Source of the DNA: RPQK01 sp041946865
Lineage (GTDB): Bacteria; Acidobacteriota; UBA6911; RPQK01
Direction: 5' to 3'
Assembly (NCBI GenBank): GCA_041946865.1
Contig: JBHGBF010000197.1
Coordinates: 1-10,813 of the forward strand
Length of the DNA: 10,813 bases
Shown here piece by piece: positions 1 to 6,436 of this stretch (position 1 is the first letter of the stretch; each line of letters opens with the position of its first letter). Position numbers and translations under genes: made by a program. The notes beneath the pieces are model-generated. The model did no database searches and had not been told where the DNA came from. It saw only the letters and a list, made by a program, of their open reading frames with translations.

Positions 1-43
1 GCTGCGCTTGCGGCTCTGTGGCGCTTTCGAGCCTCGCCGTACG

Positions 44-60
44 AAAACTGAGGGGTTACC
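44..60 (+). repeat. Left copy of 17-base inverted repeat
   Basis: The 17 bases AAAACTGAGGGGTTACC are the exact reverse complement of positions 10728-10744. A nearly palindromic block, TTCGAGCCTCG at 26-36, lies just outside it, and a one-base variant lies outside the right copy. On the minus strand the copy reads into a short T run (CCTCAGTTTT). The similarity stops sharply after GGTTACC. The sequence does not show whether this is a dispersed genomic repeat, a weak terminator or an element end. Confidence 0.75.
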
Positions 61-79
61 CACGTCGCGGCTCTTCCGC

Positions 80-108
80 TTGCCATTCGAAAGGCGCTTA
101 TGTAAGAT
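80..108 (+). promoter_or_regulatory. Putative sigma70-type promoter for the kai operon
   Basis: A -35-like TTGCCA (80-85, five of six consensus bases) and a -10-like TAAGAT (103-108, four of six) are separated by exactly 17 bases. Transcription would start near 115 and leave a leader of about 135 bases before kaiC. It was found by eye, and such matches arise by chance in intergenic DNA, so confidence is moderate to low. Confidence 0.4.
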
Positions 109-130
109 CGGCTTCACGTACCGGATGTCA

Positions 131-163
131 GGCTCGCGCTTCTGGCATCAAGGAAAGCGAGCC
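131..163 (+). other. Hairpin in the kaiC leader
   Basis: GGCTCGC (131-137) pairs perfectly with GCGAGCC (157-163). An inner CTT/AAG helix is separated from it by a small asymmetric internal loop. The 3' arm overlaps GCCA (161-164), which could instead pair with TGGC at 175-178, so two mutually exclusive folds are possible. I could not match the leader to any riboswitch class I know. A role in controlling kaiC translation is only a possibility. Confidence 0.35.
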
Positions 164-250
164 ACGGCAACTCTTGGCTGGACAACACGCAAACGGGCTT
201 CTTCCCAAGGGCACTAGCCGATCAGACTCGTTACGGCGAATGGAGGTGAT

Positions 251-1960
251 GTGCCGAACCGAGGCAACAGAGACGGCGAACTGCCAAAATGTCCAACGGG
301 CATCAGGGGATTAGACGAAATCACGGAAGGAGGGCTGCCTCGCGGGCGGCCGACCCTCGTTTGCGGCGGTCCCGGCTGCGGCAAGACACTGTTGGCCGTG
401 GAATTTCTCGTTCGGGGAATCCGGGACTTCGGGGAACCCGGCGCCCTCATGGCGTTCGAGGAGAAAGAGGAGGAGCTGACCGCGAATTTCGCTTCTCTCG
501 GATTCGAACTTCCTCACCTGATCCACAGGAAGAAACTGGCCATCGACATCGTCCAGATCGAGCGTAGTGAGATTGAAGAAACTGGCGAGTACGACCTGGA
601 CGGGCTGTTTATCCGGCTGGGGTGCATCGTCGACCAGGTAGGGGCGAGGAGAGTCGCGTTGGATTCGCTGGAAGCGCTTTTTGTCGGATTATCCAACGAA
701 GCCATCGTTCGGGCCGAGTTGCGCCGCCTGTTTCGCTGGCTTAAGGAGAGAGGCGTGACCGCCGTAATCACCGCCGAGCAGGGCCGGGGGACGCTTACCC
801 GGCATGGCCTCGAGGAATACGTCAGTGATTGCGTGATCCTCTTGGACCACCGGGTAAAGAACCAGATTGCTACCCGCCGGCTGCGCGTCGTCAAGTACCG
901 CGGCTCCAGTCACGGCACCAACGAGTATCCGGCTCTAATCGACAAGGGTGGGTTGAGCGTGCTGCCGATCAGCTCGCTGAACCTGAAATATCCCGTCAGT
1001 ACGGAGTTCGTCTCGAGCGGCATTCAGCGGCTCGATGACATGCTCAAGGGCAAAGGCTACTACAGGGGGAGCAGCATTCTGGTCTCGGGGATGGCTGGGA
1101 CAGGAAAGAGCAGTATCGCCGCCGCCTTTGCCGATCGTGCCTGCCGTGACGGTCGCAACTGCCTCTACTACTCATTCGAAGAATCACCCGCCCAGCTTAT
1201 CCGTAATATGGAGTCCATTGGCTTGGACCTGGGCCAGTGGATCAGTTCGGGGAGGCTCAGGTTCGAGGCCACCCGTCCGACCTTTTATGGTCTGGAGAGC
1301 CACCTGGTCAGCCTTCACAACCTTGTAGAGGAGTTCAAACCGGAGGCTGTGGTGATTGATCCCGTGTCCAACCTGACGGCGGTCGGCGATTTCGCGGAGA
1401 TCAGGGCGATGCTTACCCGGCTGATCGATTTCCTTAAGAATCGGCAAGTCACGGCCGTTTTCACGAGTCTTACCGAAGGGGGCGGTGAATTGGAGCAGAG
1501 CGAAGTCGGGATCAGCTCCCTGATGGATACCTGGCTGCTACTGCGGATGGTCGAGTCAGCCAACGAACGTAATCGGGTGCTCTATGTGTTGAAGAGTCGC
1601 GGCATGGCTCACTCCAATCAGTTGCGCGAGTTTCTGCTGAGTGACCACGGCATCGAGTTGCTCGATACCTATGTCGGCCCGGGATCGGTCCTGACCGGCT
1701 CCGCCAGACTCGCACAGGAGGCCAGGGACCGCCAGGCGGAGCTGGACCGGGTCCAGGCTGCCGCCCAACGCCAGCGAGAACTCGAACAGGAGCAGGCGCA
1801 GCTCCAGGCGCAGTTGAGCACGATTCAAAGCAAACTTCAGGGTATCTCGGAAGAACTGAGAGTGACTGTGGTCCAGGAATCCGAGCGGCTTTCGACAACG
1901 GAGGAGGATCGCCAGGCCATGTCAATCTCCCGGCAGGCCGGCGGAGGCACATCCCGATGA
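251..1960 (+). CDS. kaiC: KaiC-family clock/timer ATPase with C-terminal coiled coil
   Basis: This is the core protein of the Kai timer, a two-domain RecA-like ATPase, autokinase and autophosphatase that forms hexamers in the cytoplasm. The CI domain (about residues 11-245) has a P-loop at 39-46 (GGPGCGKT), catalytic Glu70-Glu71 and Walker B Asp138-Ser139. A segment at 109-119 corresponds to the KaiB-binding loop. The CII domain (about 250-475) has a P-loop at 280-287 (GMAGTGKS), Glu310-Glu311 and Walker B Asp370. Ser422-Ser423 align with the cyanobacterial phosphosites Ser431-Thr432, and Ser417 aligns with Thr426. Residues about 484-556 form a Gln/Glu/Arg-rich predicted coiled coil in place of the KaiA-binding tail. 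The total of 569 residues exceeds the 519 of Synechococcus KaiC because of this extension. The start is GTG, chosen because GGAGG at 242-246 lies four bases upstream. The stop overlaps the kaiB1 start. In R. sphaeroides KaiC an equivalent coiled coil joins two hexamers; the same is inferred here. Confidence 0.95.
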   Translation: MPNRGNRDGELPKCPTGIRGLDEITEGGLPRGRPTLVCGGPGCGKTLLAVEFLVRGIRDFGEPGALMAFEEKEEELTANFASLGFELPHLIHRKKLAIDIVQIERSEIEETGEYDLDGLFIRLGCIVDQVGARRVALDSLEALFVGLSNEAIVRAELRRLFRWLKERGVTAVITAEQGRGTLTRHGLEEYVSDCVILLDHRVKNQIATRRLRVVKYRGSSHGTNEYPALIDKGGLSVLPISSLNLKYPVSTEFVSSGIQRLDDMLKGKGYYRGSSILVSGMAGTGKSSIAAAFADRACRDGRNCLYYSFEESPAQLIRNMESIGLDLGQWISSGRLRFEATRPTFYGLESHLVSLHNLVEEFKPEAVVIDPVSNLTAVGDFAEIRAMLTRLIDFLKNRQVTAVFTSLTEGGGELEQSEVGISSLMDTWLLLRMVESANERNRVLYVLKSRGMAHSNQLREFLLSDHGIELLDTYVGPGSVLTGSARLAQEARDRQAELDRVQAAAQRQRELEQEQAQLQAQLSTIQSKLQGISEELRVTVVQESERLSTTEEDRQAMSISRQAGGGTSR

Positions 1961-2316
1961 ACAGCACCAGCAAAGGTCGCCCGGCAAGCAGGTCCCCAAA
2001 GGCCTGGGAACTTAGGCTTTATGTGGCGGGACAGACCGCCAAGGCCGTCAACGCCTTCGCTAACCTCAGAAAGATCTGCGAAGAGCACCTGGCGGGAGAG
2101 TATCGGATCGAGGTCATCGATCTGCTGAAGAGCCCTCAGCTGGCCCGGGGCGATCAGATCATTGCCGTCCCGACCTTGGTGCGAAAACTCCCTGAGCCGG
2201 TGCGAAAAATCATCGGAGACCTGTCGAATACGGAGAAGGTGTTGATCGGACTGGATCTGCGTCCGCTGAACATGTCGGCAGGCCGCCGATCGAGAGGCAT
2301 CGAGGGGCGATCATGA
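1957..2316 (+). CDS. kaiB: KaiB-family protein, copy 1
   Basis: KaiB is a small thioredoxin-like protein that switches fold to bind the CI ring of KaiC and promotes its dephosphorylation phase. The whole KaiB core is present: LRLYVAG at 19-25, VPTL at 71-74 (the thioredoxin-type cis-proline loop), RKIIGDL at 83-89 and the diagnostic EKVLIGLDL at 93-101. The Gly and Asp of GLDL, important for fold switching in cyanobacterial KaiB, are conserved. At 119 residues it is slightly longer than the 102 of Synechococcus KaiB. It has a basic 16-residue N-terminal extension and a basic C-terminal tail (GRRSRGIEGRS) where cyanobacterial KaiB is acidic. GGAGG at 1943-1947 precedes the start by nine bases. 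ATGA overlaps join it to kaiC before it and kaiB2 after it, so translational coupling is likely. It is the copy nearer to standard KaiB (VIDLLKSPQLA). Confidence 0.95.
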   Translation: MNSTSKGRPASRSPKAWELRLYVAGQTAKAVNAFANLRKICEEHLAGEYRIEVIDLLKSPQLARGDQIIAVPTLVRKLPEPVRKIIGDLSNTEKVLIGLDLRPLNMSAGRRSRGIEGRS

Positions 2317-2657
2317 AAAAGCCTTCGCGGGATCAGCGCCGGAGCTTGGAGCGGGCTGCCCAACGCAGGAGCACGCAAAAGTATGTGCTACGACTGTATG
2401 TAGCTGGGATTTCGCTGCGCTCCGAACAGGCCATCCGATCCGTCAAGGAGATCTGCCAGCGTCACCTGAAAAACCGCTATGAACTGGAGATCGTGGACAT
2501 CTATCAACACCCCGAGGCTCTGAAAAGCGGGCAGATTGTGGCCCTCCCAACCTTGATCAAGCAACTGCCTCTTCCCCTGCGCCGGTTGATCGGAGATATG
2601 ACCGACAAGGAGAAGCTGCTTGTTGGCTTGGACTTGAGTACCGTCTATGAAGAATAG
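2313..2657 (+). CDS. kaiB: KaiB-family protein, copy 2
   Basis: This is a second KaiB of 114 residues. It carries LRLYVAG at 26-32, ALPTLIKQLPLPLRRLIGD at about 77-95 and EKLLVGLDL at 100-108. Hand alignment to the first copy, without gaps, gives about 36 identities in 88 positions, so this is an old paralogue rather than a recent duplication. The helical region after the first strand and the segment VDIYQHPEALKSG differ most. A strongly basic N-terminal tail of about 23 residues (MKKPSRDQRRSLERAAQRRS) precedes the fold. The purine-rich GAGGGG at 2302-2307 lies five bases before the ATG. The 3' end overlaps the histidine kinase start by 11 bases. It may compete with copy 1 for KaiC, or link KaiC to the kinase; both roles are inference. 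Fold-switching residues appear intact. Confidence 0.94.
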   Translation: MKKPSRDQRRSLERAAQRRSTQKYVLRLYVAGISLRSEQAIRSVKEICQRHLKNRYELEIVDIYQHPEALKSGQIVALPTLIKQLPLPLRRLIGDMTDKEKLLVGLDLSTVYEE

Positions 2658-4872
2658 ACGTGTTACTGCCGGAAGGCCGAGGGCTCGAGGCGAGCTGGCC
2701 GAACTGCGAAGGCGGCTTGACGAGGCCGAAGAGACCCTGCGTGCCATCCGCGAGGGTGAGGTCGATGCGATCGTCATGTCCGGCAAAGGCGGGGAGCGCG
2801 TCTTCTCACTGGCCGGGGCAGATCAGGTCTACCGTCTGATCGTCCAGACCATGAAGGAGGCCGCTCTGACCGTAGCGCTCGACGGGACGATTCTTCTCTG
2901 CAACGCTCAGTTTGGTCATTTCCTCGGCCTGCCAAACGAGAAGATTCTCGGCCACGACCTTCAAGAGTTTGTCGCTCCCGAGCAGGCTGATTCAATCCCG
3001 GGACTCATCGCTCACAGCGCTGCAGGACCCGTCAAGCAGAGGCTGGTGTTTCAAAGCCAGGGTCAGCCTGCCGTTCCCGCCCACATCTCGGCCAATGTCC
3101 TGAACCAGCCCGACGGCACCAGTATCTGTATTGTCGCCACCGACCTCACTGAACTGGAAGCGTCCACCGAAATGCTCCAGCAGCTTCGGAGGCAGCAGGA
3201 GGCGCTGCTTGAAAGCGAGTCGCGGCTCCGGGCCGTGTTCGCCGTGTCTCCCGATGCCATAATCATCACCGACGACGACGGCCGATTTGTCGAGGCCAAC
3301 CCGGCGGCCGCTGCCCTTTTCGGCTTCCAAGACCAGAAGGAACTCATCGGCATAGGGCTATTGGATTGTTCACTGCCGGGACATGATCTCGATCAATTCT
3401 GGGCGGCCCTCAGGAGTTGCGGGTGTTACCAGGGTGAACATCACCTCGTCCGGCGCGACTCGACAGCCTTGCTTGTGGAGATCTTCGCCGTCGCCAATAT
3501 CCGGCCGGCCCGACACCTGGCCGTATTAAGGGATATCACCGACCGGAGGCGGGCCGAAGATGCTTTGCGCAAGGCGCACAGCCAGTTGGAGCTCAGTGTC
3601 CAGGAGCGAACCGCCGAACTGGCGGCTGCGGTCAGTGACCTGCAACGGGCGGAAGCAGGTTTGCGGCGGACGAACCTCGGCCTGCGCATGCTGAGCAGCT
3701 GTAACGAAGCGATCGTCCGGATTGACGACGAGGACAAGCTCACCCAGGAGGTCTGCCGAATCGCGGTCGAGGTCGGTTGCTACCCGTATGCTTGGGTTGG
3801 CCTGGCTGAATACGATGAGAACAAGACCATTCGGCCCGTGGCGTGCAAGGGTTTTCCGGCCGGGTACCTTGAATCCGCGCCTTTTACCTGGGCCGAGACA
3901 GACCGGGGGCGGGAACCCACCGCGATAGCGATCCGCTCCGGACAGGTTCAATTCGGACGTGACTTCCTTCACGAACCGCATCTGTCGCCCTGGCGCGAAA
4001 GTGCCCTCCGGCTCGGTTTCCGGTCCTGCATTGCCCTCCCCCTGCGTGCCGGGAACGACTTTTTCGGCGCGCTGTCGATCTACGCAACTCGGGAATATGC
4101 CTTTGACGACGCCGAAGTGCACATTCTCACTGAATTGAGCGAGGACCTCGCCCTTGGAATGGCGGCTTTGCGGACCCGGAAGGCACTTCGCGAGAGCCGG
4201 GATCTGTTGCGAGCGCTGGCCAGCGAGCTGACGCTCACCGAGCGACGAGAACGACAGCGACTGGCGAAGATCCTGCACGATCACGTCCAGCAGCTGCTGG
4301 TGGGAGCCAAGTTCCGCCTCGCCACCCTCGACAGGGTGCCCTCCGATACGCTCGCAAAACAGGCCAGGGGAATCGAGCAGCTCCTGGATGAATGCATCGG
4401 CGTCTCGCGCACACTCACCGCTGAGCTAAGCCCGCCCGTGCTCCAGGAAGGCGACCTGGTCGCCAGCCTTGAGTGGCTGGCCGATTGGATGTCCGACAAG
4501 CACGGACTTTCGGTCAGGTTGAGAACCGAGACAAAGCCCGGTCCCGTCCCGAACGACGTGAAGCTGCTTTTGTTTGAATCAGCACGCGAGCTGCTTTTCA
4601 ATGTCGTCAAGCATGCCCGCACCGACTCGGCCCTTCTCACGCTTCGCCGTGTCAATCGCCATCATCTCCAGGTCGTGGTTTCCGACAAAGGTGCTGGTTT
4701 CAACGCGGCCCGACTCGGCAAGAGCAGGCTGCCGGGGAGCGGCTTCGGGCTGCTCAGTATCCGCGAGCGAATGGCTCTGATCGGCGGCCGGCTGGAGATC
4801 GTGAGCAGGGAGGGCAAGGGTAGCTGTTTTATCCTGACTGTGCCCCTCGCCACCCCGACTGAACCAGCCTGA
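2647..4872 (+). CDS. PAS-PAS-GAF sensor histidine kinase (HisKA_3 type) of the kai operon
   Basis: This is a predicted soluble sensor kinase of 741 residues with no transmembrane segment that I can see. Domain order: an N-terminal coiled coil (about 15-45, ELAELRRRLDEAEETLRAIR), PAS 1 (about 61-170), a short helix, PAS 2 (about 191-300, from LRAVFAVSPDAIIITDDDG), a coiled coil (about 303-345), GAF (about 346-508), a HisKA_3 dimerization/phosphoacceptor domain (about 530-600) and HATPase_c (about 635-735). The likely phosphorylated residue is His544 in LAKILHDHVQQLL. ATP-site motifs are Asn652 in ELLFNVVKHA, DKGAGF at 680-685 and GSGFGL at 697-702. HisKA_3 kinases (the NarL-partner type) usually pair with LuxR-type response regulators, but none is present here. 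Unlike cyanobacterial SasA, it has no KaiB-like sensor domain. The ATG lies inside kaiB2 (11-base overlap) with only a weak ribosome-binding site, so coupled translation is likely. It probably transmits the KaiC state; this rests on operon context only. Confidence 0.93.
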   Translation: MKNRRVTAGRPRARGELAELRRRLDEAEETLRAIREGEVDAIVMSGKGGERVFSLAGADQVYRLIVQTMKEAALTVALDGTILLCNAQFGHFLGLPNEKILGHDLQEFVAPEQADSIPGLIAHSAAGPVKQRLVFQSQGQPAVPAHISANVLNQPDGTSICIVATDLTELEASTEMLQQLRRQQEALLESESRLRAVFAVSPDAIIITDDDGRFVEANPAAAALFGFQDQKELIGIGLLDCSLPGHDLDQFWAALRSCGCYQGEHHLVRRDSTALLVEIFAVANIRPARHLAVLRDITDRRRAEDALRKAHSQLELSVQERTAELAAAVSDLQRAEAGLRRTNLGLRMLSSCNEAIVRIDDEDKLTQEVCRIAVEVGCYPYAWVGLAEYDENKTIRPVACKGFPAGYLESAPFTWAETDRGREPTAIAIRSGQVQFGRDFLHEPHLSPWRESALRLGFRSCIALPLRAGNDFFGALSIYATREYAFDDAEVHILTELSEDLALGMAALRTRKALRESRDLLRALASELTLTERRERQRLAKILHDHVQQLLVGAKFRLATLDRVPSDTLAKQARGIEQLLDECIGVSRTLTAELSPPVLQEGDLVASLEWLADWMSDKHGLSVRLRTETKPGPVPNDVKLLLFESARELLFNVVKHARTDSALLTLRRVNRHHLQVVVSDKGAGFNAARLGKSRLPGSGFGLLSIRERMALIGGRLEIVSREGKGSCFILTVPLATPTEPA

Positions 4873-4875
4873 ACC

Positions 4876-4906
4876 GGCGGGATGATTCCGAGATAACAGG
4901 CCCGCC
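4876..4906 (+). terminator. Possible hairpin terminator after the kai operon
   Basis: GGCGGG (4876-4881) pairs with CCCGCC (4901-4906) across a 19-base loop, starting four bases after the kinase stop codon. No T run follows, so it is at best a weak or factor-assisted terminator, or an mRNA-stabilising hairpin. Confidence 0.25.
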
Positions 4907-4935
4907 CCCGCAGTGAACAAGGCATCCAGAACACC

Positions 4936-4951
4936 CATTCTTTTCCTCCTT
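4936..4951 (-). other. Orphan strong ribosome-binding site plus ATG, antisense to the kinase gene
   Basis: Reading the minus strand, AAGGAGG, six bases (AAAAGA) and ATG form a textbook translation start, the best in the window. The reading frame it opens runs 119 codons to 4579. Most of that lies antisense to the kinase's 3' end, and its sequence (starting MGVLDALFTAGAGLL, then low-complexity) resembles no family I know. It could be the remnant 5' end of a lost gene, a short antisense peptide gene, or chance. Only the initiation site is directly supported. Confidence 0.3.
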
Positions 4952-5110
4952 CGAGTGGTGGAGTGGAGCAGACTTGACTCCTACGTCAATGTTAACCGCA
5001 GGGATCACGAGGGACCACGCAAGGGGAGCGAGGCACAGGACGTTTAGGGCACTCGTTGGGGGGCCAGATCAACCCGAGTTTCAGGTCGGGATATGACCGG
5101 CGGCCGGCCT

Positions 5111-6436
5111 TCAGGTCAGATCAAAACCGGCGCAGGCCGCGGCGACGGTTTTCTCTGCGATTGCCGGTTTCTGAAACATCGAAAGCGCGGTCGTCAGCGC
5201 CTCCAGGGGGAACATGCCGCTCTCTTTGAGCAGCGAGGCCAGGGCGACCGTGGCGATTGCAAGGCGGTCCACTTTTCTGCTCGTCTTCTCGAAAGGAAGG
5301 CTCAGAACCCGGGCCTTGGTTAGAGGGATTTTCAGGTTTTCATCGGCCAAGACAACCGAGGTTTCGGGTAATTTCTCCAGCTGCGGCTTCATCTTCCCCA
5401 GACCTTCTTGCGAAAGCAGGATCACGTAATCGGGCACATCGATAGCCGTGTAGTCGATCCGCTTGGGAGAGACAATGATCTCGGCCACGGAGTGGCCGGT
5501 CATGACCGTTATCGGGTAGTCGTCTTTCTGCGTCGCTTCAAGCCCCGAGAGCATGGCTCCCTGTGCGAAGATCGTGGCCGTCGATTTGATCTTCTGGCCG
5601 GCGGCGCCTGCAATGACAATGCCGGTCTGTCTTTGGAGCGCGTTCGGGAACCTGGCTGCCATAACGGCCGGTTCTTTCGGCTTCCGAACGGCCGTCTGGT
5701 AGAGTTGGTTATAACGCACGGTAAATTCGGGCCGCGGATTGTCCGCCACCTGGCCGAGAGTGAAGCCGGATTTCTCCAACAGGGAAAACAGCTCGTTTTT
5801 TCGGAGCTGGTTTCGCGGGGAGTAGTAGGCGGTGCAAAGCTCCCAGACATCCACCATGGCGAAACCCGGCTGTTCTACGGCTCGGGCGATGATTGCATCC
5901 AGGTCCTTGTCAAACATGGTGGCCCGGTACACCCACGAGGCGCCCGCGGCCGCAGCGGTGGCGCAAAGATCCAGGGGGGCTTCAACATTGCCCATGGGCG
6001 TGGTCGAGGTGAACGCGTTGGCCGGAGTCGTGACCGAATGCTGGCCGCCGGTCATGCCGTAGTTGAAGTTATTTGCGACGATGAGGGCAATGCCGATATT
6101 GCGGCGCGCCACGTTCAAGAGGTGGGTCCCGCCGATGCCGCAGCCGCCGTCGCCCTGGATGACGACGACCGTCAACTCGGGCCGCGCCAGTTTCAGGCCG
6201 CAGCCGTAGGTGATCGAACGCCCGTGAAGACCATGAAATGCGTTGGTGACGAAGTGCCGGTCCAGAAGCCCGATGCATCCGATATCCGTGACGATGACAA
6301 CCTCCTGGGGATCCTTCTGAAGTCTGACGAGCGCCTTGTCCAAGGCCTTGGCGATGATGTGGTGCCCGCATCCCGGACAAAACGGCAAAGGCCCGACCTT
6401 GTCGGTCAGGTAGGACGAATAGCTCTGAGCGCTCAT
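5111..6436 (-). CDS. korB: 2-oxoacid:ferredoxin oxidoreductase, fused beta (TPP-binding) and gamma subunits
   Basis: This 441-residue protein joins two subunits that are normally separate. Residues about 1-260 are the thiamine-diphosphate-binding beta subunit. GDGG (95-98) and Asn122-Asn123 form the Mg-TPP motif. Cys20, Cys23 (FCPGCGHH), Cys54 (DIGC) and Cys201 (ELCTAYY) match the four cysteines that bind the single 4Fe-4S cluster in KorB-type enzymes. Residues about 270-441 are the gamma domain, beginning GIVIAGAAGQKI and containing QGAMLSG and VMTGHSVAEIIVSP. With KorA it should decarboxylate a 2-oxoacid (2-oxoglutarate, pyruvate or a branched-chain acid) with CoA and pass electrons to ferredoxin in the cytoplasm; the substrate cannot be read from sequence. 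The ATG overlaps the korA stop (ATGA). In two-subunit KorAB enzymes gamma is usually fused to alpha, so a beta-gamma fusion is less common. No terminator is obvious downstream. Confidence 0.9.
   Translation of the reverse strand: MSAQSYSSYLTDKVGPLPFCPGCGHHIIAKALDKALVRLQKDPQEVVIVTDIGCIGLLDRHFVTNAFHGLHGRSITYGCGLKLARPELTVVVIQGDGGCGIGGTHLLNVARRNIGIALIVANNFNYGMTGGQHSVTTPANAFTSTTPMGNVEAPLDLCATAAAAGASWVYRATMFDKDLDAIIARAVEQPGFAMVDVWELCTAYYSPRNQLRKNELFSLLEKSGFTLGQVADNPRPEFTVRYNQLYQTAVRKPKEPAVMAARFPNALQRQTGIVIAGAAGQKIKSTATIFAQGAMLSGLEATQKDDYPITVMTGHSVAEIIVSPKRIDYTAIDVPDYVILLSQEGLGKMKPQLEKLPETSVVLADENLKIPLTKARVLSLPFEKTSRKVDRLAIATVALASLLKESGMFPLEALTTALSMFQKPAIAEKTVAAACAGFDLT

Noticed and set aside
120..245. 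Riboswitch (for example cyclic-di-GMP class) in the kaiC leader
   Set aside because: Short fragments such as ACGCAAA looked suggestive, but the conserved core and the order of helices do not match.
8..314. Two short reading frames at the left end
   Set aside because: They overlap the promoter, the leader and the kaiC start, have no ribosome-binding sites and show no recognisable sequence.
3526..4284. 252-codon minus-strand reading frame inside the kinase gene
   Set aside because: The composition is typical of an antisense shadow, and the kinase frame is clearly the coding one.
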